64,000 bases of DNA. Origin: Cytobacillus horneckiae. GTDB lineage: Bacteria > Bacillota > Bacilli > Bacillales > Cytobacillaceae. How positions within the stretch are numbered: position 1 is the first letter of the stretch; every line of letters starts with the position of its first letter. The position numbers were made by a program, and so were the translations under genes. The notes under the pieces are model-generated. The model did no database searches and was not told where the DNA came from. It was given only the letters and a program-made list of their open reading frames with translations. The stretch lies in NCBI RefSeq assembly GCF_002835735.1, contig NZ_PISD01000040.1:1-64000 (forward strand), given 5' to 3'. This document shows, one piece after another, positions 57,490 through 64,000 of the stretch.

Positions 57490-58813
57490 TGATGAAGAGG
57501 CGATATGCGCTTCAATTCGTTTTGCCTTTGAGGATGACTATCATATGTTTACAACGACCAATCCGCATAAAGCGCTGGGGTTAATTAAAGCAAAGAAAAT
57601 TGACATTGTCCTGCTTGATTTAAGGCTGGGGCATGTAAGCGGGCTGGATATTTTGCAGTCAATAAAGGAAAAGGACGCATCCATTACAGTCATCATGATG
57701 ACTGCCTATGCAAGCATAGAGACTTCAATCGAGGCGATTAAGAAGGGAGCCTATTATTATATAGAAAAGCCCATTAACATTGAAAAGCTATCAGTACTAT
57801 TATTGAGGGCATCCCAGTTCAAGCATTTGGCAAACAGATTGGAGAAGCTGGAAAACAAGGAAAATCAGCGGGCATTTTTAGGCAGCAGCAAGGCGATGAA
57901 GACAGTCTTTACAATGATCGACCGATTAAAAGATATTGATTCAAGCGTGCTGATTTCTGGTGAGAGCGGTACTGGAAAGGAGCTGGTGGCAAGACAGATT
58001 CATTTTTCAGGTAAAAGAAAAAACGGCCCGCTGGAAATTGTCAATTGTGCTGCCATTCCTGAGAACCTTCTTGAGTCGGAGTTATTTGGATATGAAAAAG
58101 GTGCTTTTACTGGTGCAACAGCTGCCAAGGATGGTAAATGCGTTGCTGCTAATGGAGGAAGCTTATTTCTTGATGAAATTAGTGAAATGCCGTTGGCGCT
58201 GCAGGCAAAATTATTGCGTGTCATTCAGGAACGGGAGGTGACGCCTCTTGGTTCAAATAAGAGAAAAACATTGGATGTCCGCATAATAAGCGCAGCGAAT
58301 AAAAATATCTCTGAAATGGTGAAGGAAGGGACTTTTCGCGAAGATTTATTTTTCCGGTTAAATGTGATTCCCATTCAAATACCGCCGTTAAGGGAACGGA
58401 AAGAAGACCTGCCTCTATTGATTGACTATTTTTTAAATAAATATTGCGATGAAATGGGCAGGGAAAGAAAGCTTATTTCAGCAAATGCAAGAAAGCAGCT
58501 ATTAAACTATCATTACCCCGGAAATGTGCGGGAGCTGGGCAATATGGTTGAATATGCGGTCGCATTATCGATGGGAGAAATCATAGAAGAGACCGACCTG
58601 CCGCAGTTTGTTCACCATCCAGCTGACGATCCTTCATTAACTACAACGACCGAAGAGATCACGATGCCACTTGGTTTGTCAATGAAGGAAGTAGAGAAGA
58701 GGATGATTGCTGCGACCTTGAAGTATTGCAACGAACATAGACAAAAAACAGCAAAGATATTAAAGATCTCTGAAAGAAGTTTGCGGGACAAAATAAAAAT
58801 ATATGATATTTAG
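57464..58813 (+). CDS. Sigma-54-dependent response regulator (NtrC/DctD type)
   Basis: A 449-residue activator. The receiver domain has Asp9/Asp10 and phosphoacceptor Asp52 (LLDLRLG). The AAA+ domain has Walker A GESGTGKE (166-173), the sigma-54 contact loop GAFTGA (213-218) and Walker B SLFLDE (233-238). The C-terminal Fis-type HTH ends RQKTAKILKISERSLRDKIK. GAGGAGGGG precedes the ATG within the kinase gene. The perfect sigma-54 promoter 108 bases downstream is its evident target. Confidence 0.93.
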   Translation: MKPNILVIDDEEAICASIRFAFEDDYHMFTTTNPHKALGLIKAKKIDIVLLDLRLGHVSGLDILQSIKEKDASITVIMMTAYASIETSIEAIKKGAYYYIEKPINIEKLSVLLLRASQFKHLANRLEKLENKENQRAFLGSSKAMKTVFTMIDRLKDIDSSVLISGESGTGKELVARQIHFSGKRKNGPLEIVNCAAIPENLLESELFGYEKGAFTGATAAKDGKCVAANGGSLFLDEISEMPLALQAKLLRVIQEREVTPLGSNKRKTLDVRIISAANKNISEMVKEGTFREDLFFRLNVIPIQIPPLRERKEDLPLLIDYFLNKYCDEMGRERKLISANARKQLLNYHYPGNVRELGNMVEYAVALSMGEIIEETDLPQFVHHPADDPSLTTTTEEITMPLGLSMKEVEKRMIAATLKYCNEHRQKTAKILKISERSLRDKIKIYDI

Positions 58814-58819
58814 CAGGGG

Positions 58820-58866
58820 AACCGGCAAATTTTTCTGAAATAATCGGCAAAAATTTCCGGTTTTTC
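58820..58866 (+). terminator. Terminator after the response regulator
   Basis: AACCGGCAAATTTTT pairs with AAAAATTTCCGGTT (one bulged C), followed by TTTCTTTTC. Confidence 0.75.
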
Positions 58867-58882
58867 TTTTCTTGCTCCTTAA

Positions 58883-58904
58883 AAAATGTAAGCGCATACA
58901 TTTT
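58883..58904. promoter_or_regulatory. Inverted repeat, candidate NtrC-type activator site
   Basis: AAAATGTA (58883-58890) and TACATTTT (58897-58904) are a perfect 8-bp inverted repeat around AGCGCA. It lies just upstream of the sigma-54 promoter, somewhat closer than most enhancer sites. Binding by the regulator at 57464-58813 is inference. Confidence 0.55.
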
Positions 58905-58920
58905 ATCTATATTCAGAATC

Positions 58921-58937
58921 TTGGCACATTAATTGCA
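58921..58937 (+). promoter_or_regulatory. Sigma-54 (SigL) promoter
   Basis: TTGGCACATTAATTGCA matches the -24/-12 consensus TTGGCAC-N5-TTGCW at every defined base. It stands 29 bases before the TAXI lipoprotein start. Confidence 0.92.
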
Positions 58938-58965
58938 AGTATAAAAGTAGGTCAGGAGGACAGTT

Positions 58966-59946
58966 ATGAAATTTTCGGCATTTTTATGTTTGATTTTTCT
59001 ATCTTTATGGTTTTTGGCAGGATGCGTCTATGATGGCGAAAAACTCGGTTCCTCTCATAAAGCCAGTATCGCTCCATCTGAAGAAATATCAGTTGGGATG
59101 AAAACGCTAGTGGTAGCTACAGGTGATATGTCTGGCGTTTACTTTCCACTCGGTCAAGGGCTTTCAGCTATTTTTGAAAAGTACAATGGTTCAGCTGCTG
59201 GCACACGTGTAACAAATGCTTCTATCCAAAATGCAAAGCTCGTAAGTGAAAAACAAGCTGATTTAGGAATTTGTATGGTGGATGTACTTTCCTTAGAGGA
59301 AATTAATCAACAGAATTTGCGTGCATTAACAGGACTTTATTCTAATTATATTCAAATCGTTACAACGGACAGAAGCATTCAATCATTGGAAGACTTGCGT
59401 GGAAAACGCGTTAGCCTTGGCACGGAAGGAAGCGGTACAAAGCTGACAGCAGAAAGGGTGATGGAGGCTGCTAATTTGATGGACAAAGATATCGACTTCT
59501 CATATTTGTCTTTTACGCAATCTGCTGCAGGATTAAGAAATGGTACAATTGATGCCGCATTTTTATCATCAGGCTTACCAAACCCTGTGATACAAGAATT
59601 AATAATGGAAATGGATGTAAACCTAGTAAGCATCCCAAAAGAGGTTGCAGAGGGCATGAAGGCGGCATATGGCGTGTATTCGTGGGAGGAAATCAGTGCG
59701 GATACATATGAAAGCTTAGAGGAATCAGTGTCTACCGTAACGGTAAAAAACGTACTGCTGACCCATGCGGACTTACCAGATAAAGAAGCTTATCAACTTC
59801 TTCAAACCATCTATCAGCATCTCGATGAATGGAAGGATTTCCATCCGGCGGCAGAATCCATTCATCCTGATGAAGCTATGGAAGATATTCCAATTGAATT
59901 TCATAACGGAGCAAAAAAATACTTTAAAGAAATAGGGGGAGAGTAA
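58966..59946 (+). CDS. TAXI-family solute-binding lipoprotein without a TRAP permease
   Basis: A 326-residue extracellular lipoprotein (lipobox LAGC, Cys20). The TAXI fold is seen in VVATGDMSGVYFPLGQGLSA, TNASIQNAKLVSEKQADLGI and GKRVSLGTEGSGTKLTAERV. TAXI proteins normally serve TRAP transporters, but no TRAP membrane gene is in the operon; an ABC importer follows one base after its stop. It may act as a ligand presenter to the sensor kinase or as a second binding protein. AGGAGGACAG precedes the ATG. Confidence 0.87.
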   Translation: MKFSAFLCLIFLSLWFLAGCVYDGEKLGSSHKASIAPSEEISVGMKTLVVATGDMSGVYFPLGQGLSAIFEKYNGSAAGTRVTNASIQNAKLVSEKQADLGICMVDVLSLEEINQQNLRALTGLYSNYIQIVTTDRSIQSLEDLRGKRVSLGTEGSGTKLTAERVMEAANLMDKDIDFSYLSFTQSAAGLRNGTIDAAFLSSGLPNPVIQELIMEMDVNLVSIPKEVAEGMKAAYGVYSWEEISADTYESLEESVSTVTVKNVLLTHADLPDKEAYQLLQTIYQHLDEWKDFHPAAESIHPDEAMEDIPIEFHNGAKKYFKEIGGE

Positions 59947-59947
59947 A

Positions 59948-61048
59948 ATGAAAAAATTAATTGCAATTCTATCCATTTTAATGCTTCTGGCATTAACTGC
60001 ATGCGGGGCGCCAACTCCGCAAAAAGCTGGAGAGCAGGCGAGCACAGAAAATAAAGAATCAGGCGATAAGACAATTACTATTGCCGGAAATGGCGGTGTG
60101 ATTGAAAGAACTATTCGCGATGTGATCGCACCTAAATATAAAGAAGCAACAGGTGTCACGATCAACTATGTACCAGGATTATCAGGAGAAATTTTATCAA
60201 AAGTTGAACTGCAAAAAAATGCGCCGCAAATTGATATCGCTTTCTTCGTGCCTACTGATGTATATCGTGCAAAAGAAAAGGATTTAACTGATGTTATAAC
60301 GGAATCAAATGTACCGAATATGAAAGGGGTTAATAAGGACTTTATTGCCGTTGAGGAAGCAGGCGCACCGGTATTTGGGCTAGCAATTGCACCGGCATAT
60401 AATACCGAAGCATTTGATAAAAACGGATGGGGACCAATCGAATCATGGAATGATCTCGTATCTGAGAGATATGAAGGAAGGACAGCATTTGTAGATATAA
60501 CCAACGATTGGGGCTTTAACACATTAAACGCATTAGCTATGGCAAATGGCGGCGGAACTGACAATGTTGAACCAGGTATTGAAAAGGCGAAGGAACTTGC
60601 AGCGTACTCAACAACTTTCTATAAAAATTCCACTCAAGTGATGCCTGCCATCCAGCAAGGAGCAGCAGATATCACAGTAATGGGCTCATATGTAATTGGC
60701 GAGCTTGCTTTATCAGGCATCCCGCTTAAAATGGCCGTACCTAAAGAGGGTGTTCCATTACAATCCTTCAGTGCAACATTAGTAAAAAACACGCCGAAAG
60801 AAGAAGCGGCTTTGGAATTTATCAATTATTTAGTTGGTGAAGAAGCGCAAGGATTAATTGCGGAGCAAGGATTTTATCCGGTTGCAGAAGGAATGGAGCT
60901 ACCTGAAAAATATCAGGAATCGATTGGGTTAAAAGAGGGCGACGCTACATTTAGTCCGGATGTTCCAAAATTTGCAGAGGTTCGTGCGGAATGGTCTGAT
61001 CGCTGGAATAAAGAAGTTGTACCTGAAATCGGCAAGCAATTGAAATAA
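59948..61048 (+). CDS. ABC transporter substrate-binding lipoprotein (PotD/AfuA-like)
   Basis: A 366-residue extracellular binding protein with lipobox LTAC (Cys19). TITIAGNGGVIERTIRDVI starts the mature fold; PVFGLAIAPAYNTEAF and ESWNDLVSERYEGRTAFVDI are typical of the family-1/6 group that includes polyamine, iron, thiamine and 2-aminoethylphosphonate binders. The acidic residues that mark polyamine binding are not certain, so the ligand is left open. It starts 1 base after the TAXI gene. Confidence 0.87.
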   Translation: MKKLIAILSILMLLALTACGAPTPQKAGEQASTENKESGDKTITIAGNGGVIERTIRDVIAPKYKEATGVTINYVPGLSGEILSKVELQKNAPQIDIAFFVPTDVYRAKEKDLTDVITESNVPNMKGVNKDFIAVEEAGAPVFGLAIAPAYNTEAFDKNGWGPIESWNDLVSERYEGRTAFVDITNDWGFNTLNALAMANGGGTDNVEPGIEKAKELAAYSTTFYKNSTQVMPAIQQGAADITVMGSYVIGELALSGIPLKMAVPKEGVPLQSFSATLVKNTPKEEAALEFINYLVGEEAQGLIAEQGFYPVAEGMELPEKYQESIGLKEGDATFSPDVPKFAEVRAEWSDRWNKEVVPEIGKQLK

Positions 61049-61064
61049 AGGGGGCATAACAAAG

Positions 61065-62165
61065 ATGAACACAACAGTAAGTGATGTAGAGATCAAAGGT
61101 GCAACGAAGCAATTTGGCTCAAACATTGTCCTTGACGCGATTGATTTGGAGGTAAAGCAGGGGGAGCTTCTTACCCTGCTTGGCCCTTCAGGCTGCGGAA
61201 AGTCTACGACATTAAATTTAATTGCTGGCTTTTTAGAAGCAGATCAAGGGGATGTTTATATAAAAGGGAAGAAAGTGACAAAGGTTCCTCCATATAAAAG
61301 GGACTTAGGAATGGTTTTTCAGACGTATTCTTTATTCCCGCATATGACTGTTTATGAAAATCTTAACTTTGGCTTAAAGCTTCGCAAAATATCAAAAGCT
61401 GAACAAAAGGAGAAAATAGACCGGGTATTAGCGCTTGTTAAAATGTCAGGCTTGGAGCATCGCTATCCCCGAGAACTATCCGGCGGTCAGCGTCAGCGTG
61501 TTGCGATTGCCCGTGCACTCGTTGTTGAACCGGAATTGCTACTGCTAGATGAACCGCTCTCCAATCTCGATGCGAAGCTTCGTCATGAACTCAGGCTAGA
61601 AATTAAAAGGCTGCAAAAGGAAATTGGAGTGACGACGATTTTCGTCACTCATGATCAGGAGGAGGCTTTATCTCTTTCAGATCGGGTGGTTGTCATGAAT
61701 GCAGGAAAAATTGAACAAATAAGTACGCCAACTTCAATTTACAAACATCCAAAAACAGAATTTGTTTTTCAGTTTATTGGAAAGTCTAATTCATTTGAGG
61801 GTGCAGTGGTGGCTATTGATAGTCAAAAGATTTCTGTAAAGGCCGGAGAAGAAATTGTCGTTGTCGATTATGACAATATCATCGGGGAAGACCGTGACAT
61901 TAGCTCAGGAGATGAGGTAAAGCTGTATATCCGTCCGGAGAATATCCATATAGCTTCCACGAGAGAAACATCAGCGCCTCTGGAACTCCATCCAGCTACT
62001 ATTACACAAATGAACTATCTTGGCACTTCATGGGAGATAGATGTATCCCTGATCGGCAAATCGCTTCAAGTATTAACAAATGATTATGATTCATCTTGGC
62101 GAGAGGGAAGAGAGGTGTTTGTTGGATGGAACCCGTCAGATCTCAAATTAATCAAGAAAGAATAG
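61065..62165 (+). CDS. ABC transporter ATPase (PotA-like, with TOBE domain)
   Basis: A 366-residue ATPase. Walker A GPSGCGKST is at 40-48, signature LSGGQRQRVAIARALV near 141 and DEPLSNLDAKLR near 163. The C-terminal TOBE domain (about 290-360) has the usual VKLYIRPENI. AAAGGGGGC precedes the ATG. The first permease gene overlaps its end by 40 bases. Confidence 0.9.
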   Translation: MNTTVSDVEIKGATKQFGSNIVLDAIDLEVKQGELLTLLGPSGCGKSTTLNLIAGFLEADQGDVYIKGKKVTKVPPYKRDLGMVFQTYSLFPHMTVYENLNFGLKLRKISKAEQKEKIDRVLALVKMSGLEHRYPRELSGGQRQRVAIARALVVEPELLLLDEPLSNLDAKLRHELRLEIKRLQKEIGVTTIFVTHDQEEALSLSDRVVVMNAGKIEQISTPTSIYKHPKTEFVFQFIGKSNSFEGAVVAIDSQKISVKAGEEIVVVDYDNIIGEDRDISSGDEVKLYIRPENIHIASTRETSAPLELHPATITQMNYLGTSWEIDVSLIGKSLQVLTNDYDSSWREGREVFVGWNPSDLKLIKKE

Positions 62166-63061
62166 AGGCTGAACCACCGCTGAAGCAGAAGAAGCTGAGA
62201 AAGAGGAAAAGCTGGGTGCCAGGCCTTCTTCTTTTAGTGCCCATTCTATTATTTTTATTCGGGTTTTTCGTTGTTCCAATGCTGTATATTTTGTATTTAA
62301 GCTTTATCTCAACAGATAGTTTAAGCGGCGCAGGTGCGGTATACAGCCTACAAAACTATATAACTTTATTTACAGATAGCTATTATTTATCATCCTTATG
62401 GATTACGGTAAAAATAAGCTTACTTTCAAGCCTAGTTGCACTTATTTTAGGTTATCCAATTGCCTTAACGATGGCGAAAAGCACTCCGCGAATGCGCGCC
62501 ATTATTACATTATTAATTGCTTCACCATTACTCGTCAGCATAGTTGTCCGCAACTTTGGCTGGTACTTGCTGCTATTGCCAAACGGAACAATCAATAGCT
62601 TTCTTATGAATATCGGCATCATTAATAAGCCTTTGAACCTCTTATTTTCAGAGCTAGGGGTTGTGATTGGATTATCCAATGCTTATCTTCCCTTCATGGT
62701 GCTTGCGATTGTAACAAGTCTTTATAATATCGATCCATCATTGGAGAAAGCCTCCGCAATTTTAGGGGCAAGCCCTTTAAGAAGCTTTTTTTCAATTACA
62801 TTGCCTTTAAGCCTGCCAGGCATTGTATCAGGCTGCGTGCTTGTTTTTAGCCTATCAATGAGCGCATATGTAACACCAGCTTTAATGGGCGGAGCCAATG
62901 TCCCTGTTATGCCGGTAGTTGTTTATGATCAAATTAATAATCTATTGCAATGGACATTTGGATCAGCATTATCATATGTATTGCTGGCAACGACGCTTAT
63001 TTCTGTCTTCATATTCACTAGAGCGTTTGAGAAGAGCAAGTTTAAGGAGGTGTTCCGTTAA
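62126..63061 (+). CDS. ABC transporter permease (PotB-like)
   Basis: A 311-residue permease with a basic N-terminus and six membrane segments from about 35. EAA loop: LEKASAILGASPLRSFFSITLPL. ATG 62126 follows GAGGTG at 9 bases and lies inside the ATPase gene; a GTG-type start upstream is less likely. It shares one base with the next permease (TAATG). Confidence 0.9.
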   Translation: MEPVRSQINQERIEAEPPLKQKKLRKRKSWVPGLLLLVPILLFLFGFFVVPMLYILYLSFISTDSLSGAGAVYSLQNYITLFTDSYYLSSLWITVKISLLSSLVALILGYPIALTMAKSTPRMRAIITLLIASPLLVSIVVRNFGWYLLLLPNGTINSFLMNIGIINKPLNLLFSELGVVIGLSNAYLPFMVLAIVTSLYNIDPSLEKASAILGASPLRSFFSITLPLSLPGIVSGCVLVFSLSMSAYVTPALMGGANVPVMPVVVYDQINNLLQWTFGSALSYVLLATTLISVFIFTRAFEKSKFKEVFR

Positions 63062-63858
63062 TGAATACCATGGGGAAGTTACGGGGCGCCGTAGCAATCA
63101 TAGGAATTATATATATATTAATTCCACTCGTTGTTGTTATTCCAGCCTCCTTCACAAGTGCCATGTATCCGAGCTTTCCGCCAGAAGGCTTTTCAATTCA
63201 ATGGTATACAAAAATCCTGGAGCGTCCTGAGTTTATCGAAGCGTTTTTTAACAGCTTGCAATTTGCAGTATTAGCCGCTTTCTTTGCTGTATTATTTGGC
63301 ACCTTAGGGGCACTGGCGATTGCAAAATATGACATCCCAGGCAAGACAGCAATCACATCCTTTTTAACGGCACCATTAAGTGTGCCGCAGCTCGTGCTAG
63401 GGATTGCGCTATTGATCTATTTTACGCCAATGATGCTTGCAGGGACTTCTACGGGCTTTCTCATTGCCCATGTAATTATCTGTGTGCCATATGTTATCCG
63501 CCTTGTTTTAACTGGACTAAGCGGCTTTGATTATAATCTGGAGAAGGCGGGTGCAATCCTGGGTGCAAATCCACTGACCGTCTTTTGGCGAATTACTTTG
63601 CCGCTCATTCGCCCGGCCATTATTTCTGGAGGCTTGTTTGCTTTTCTTACCTCCTTTGATAATGTAACAGTATCATTATTTATGATTTCGCCAGAGATGC
63701 GGACACTGCCGATTGAGATTTTCTCAACTATGCAGGATGCGTATAATCCAATTGTCGCTTCAGTATCGAGTGTAGTTATTTTTATTTCAGTCGTATTAAT
63801 CTTGATACTTGAGAAGATTCACGGAGTAGGGAAGGTATTTGGCGGTGGCCATCATTAA
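63061..63858 (+). CDS. ABC transporter permease (PotC-like)
   Basis: A 265-residue permease with six membrane segments. SFPPEGFSIQWYTKILERPEF is the typical PotC-type first loop and LEKAGAILGANPLTVFWRITLPL the EAA loop. It ends the sigma-54-controlled operon, whose order is TAXI, binding protein, ATPase, permease, permease. Confidence 0.9.
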   Translation: MNTMGKLRGAVAIIGIIYILIPLVVVIPASFTSAMYPSFPPEGFSIQWYTKILERPEFIEAFFNSLQFAVLAAFFAVLFGTLGALAIAKYDIPGKTAITSFLTAPLSVPQLVLGIALLIYFTPMMLAGTSTGFLIAHVIICVPYVIRLVLTGLSGFDYNLEKAGAILGANPLTVFWRITLPLIRPAIISGGLFAFLTSFDNVTVSLFMISPEMRTLPIEIFSTMQDAYNPIVASVSSVVIFISVVLILILEKIHGVGKVFGGGHH

Positions 63859-63891
63859 AAAAGTCGTCTGCATCTGCAGGCGGCTTTTTTT
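63857..63891 (+). terminator. Terminator of the sigma-54 operon
   Basis: AAAGTCGTCTGCA pairs with TGCAGGCGGCTTT (with G-T pairs) followed by TTTT. Confidence 0.85.
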
Positions 63892-63893
63892 CT

Positions 63894-63927
63894 ACAAAAA
63901 AACGAAGCCGTTTTGACTTCGTTTTTC
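63894..63927 (-). terminator. Terminator of the gene entering from the right
   Basis: AAAAAACGAAG (63897-63907) pairs with CTTCGTTTTT (63917-63926). On the minus strand the stem is followed by TTTTTTTGT, directly after the partial gene's stop. Confidence 0.75.
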
Positions 63928-63937
63928 AATATCTCTT

Positions 63938-64000
63938 TCATTTTTGCAAAATATATTCAAAACAGCGTTTGGCTGTTGCCTCTGGTGCAATCAGCAGGGG
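63938..64000 (-). CDS. 3' end of a gene running in from the right edge (partial)
   Basis: On the minus strand the frame reads PLLIAPEATAKRCFEYILQK and stops at TGA (63940-63938). Only 20 residues are visible, so the family cannot be named. The terminator just downstream supports a real gene end. Confidence 0.5.
   Translation of the reverse strand, partial: PLLIAPEATAKRCFEYILQK

Noticed and set aside
58966-63858. Calling the operon a polyamine (spermidine/putrescine) transporter.
   Set aside because: Only the ATPase and permease architecture is Pot-like; binding-protein residues do not allow a polyamine call, and a TAXI protein is not part of known polyamine systems.
1-64000. tRNA, rRNA, insertion sequences, integrases.
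   Set aside because: None was recognised on either strand by eye; a tRNA scan was not possible here.

Overview
The window looks like part of the chromosome of a low-GC, Gram-positive, spore-former-type bacterium of the family Bacillaceae (Bacillus/Cytobacillus-like). The reasons are strong AGGAGG-type ribosome sites with many TTG and GTG starts, lipoprotein signal peptides instead of periplasmic export signals, the yojF-bshB2 bacillithiol pair, a BmrA-type exporter, a SigB-like promoter, a SigL (sigma-54) regulon, and a ywr-like Lrp/gamma-glutamyltransferase/ChrA cluster. No rRNA, tRNA, insertion sequence, prophage or CRISPR array was seen.

Layout. 1-2.0 kb: tandem repeats, an IsdG/HmoA-type haem monooxygenase and a divergent SDR-MarR pair. 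2.0-13.6 kb: a near-complete carbon-phosphorus lyase locus, with the GntR regulator phnF, then phnGHIJKML, a PHP-domain phosphoesterase in the place of PhnP, and the phosphonate importer phnD-phnC-phnE-phnE. 13.6-19.0 kb: three transporters (DHA1 MFS, MHS-type MFS, POT peptide transporter) and an ornithine cyclodeaminase-family enzyme. 19.1-21.8 kb: an iteron-like GTATAC array, a ParM-type actin, a ParR-like protein with two ribbon-helix-helix-like segments, and a dense DnaA-box cluster. This is the most unusual part of the window. 21.8-27.4 kb: a thioredoxin-reductase-like flavoprotein, a GH13 glucosidase, a YbaK deacylase, two small unknown genes and a YjiH-family membrane protein.

27.6-39.1 kb: a three-gene ABC exporter, a MerR-controlled BmrA-type exporter, AtoE, an AlkD-like DNA glycosylase, a GSDH-type lipoprotein, and a TetR-controlled ABC-2 exporter. 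39.1-45.4 kb: an SRPBCC gene between inverted copies of a dispersed repeat, then yojF-bshB2, pdxK, a small HTH gene coupled to a divergent peptide deformylase, and molybdenum cofactor genes mobA-moaE-moaD-moeB. 45.4-54.9 kb: a phased TGACGCAAAAA array, an Lrp/AsnC regulator, a five-gene oligopeptide ABC importer, a cytoplasmic gamma-glutamyltransferase and a two-gene short-chain chromate-type transporter. 55-64 kb: a SigB-type stress gene, an NtrB/NtrC-like two-component pair with an extracellular solute-binding sensor, a perfect sigma-54 promoter, a TAXI-type lipoprotein with no TRAP permease, and a PotABCD-like ABC importer. The last 63 bases are the 3' end of another gene on the minus strand.

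The genes read as self-contained uptake-and-use modules: phosphonate import plus C-P bond cleavage; peptide import plus gamma-glutamyl hydrolysis; sensing by a two-component system plus a sigma-54-driven importer. Dispersed repeats mark several boundaries. One of them forms the last codons of the PHP gene.
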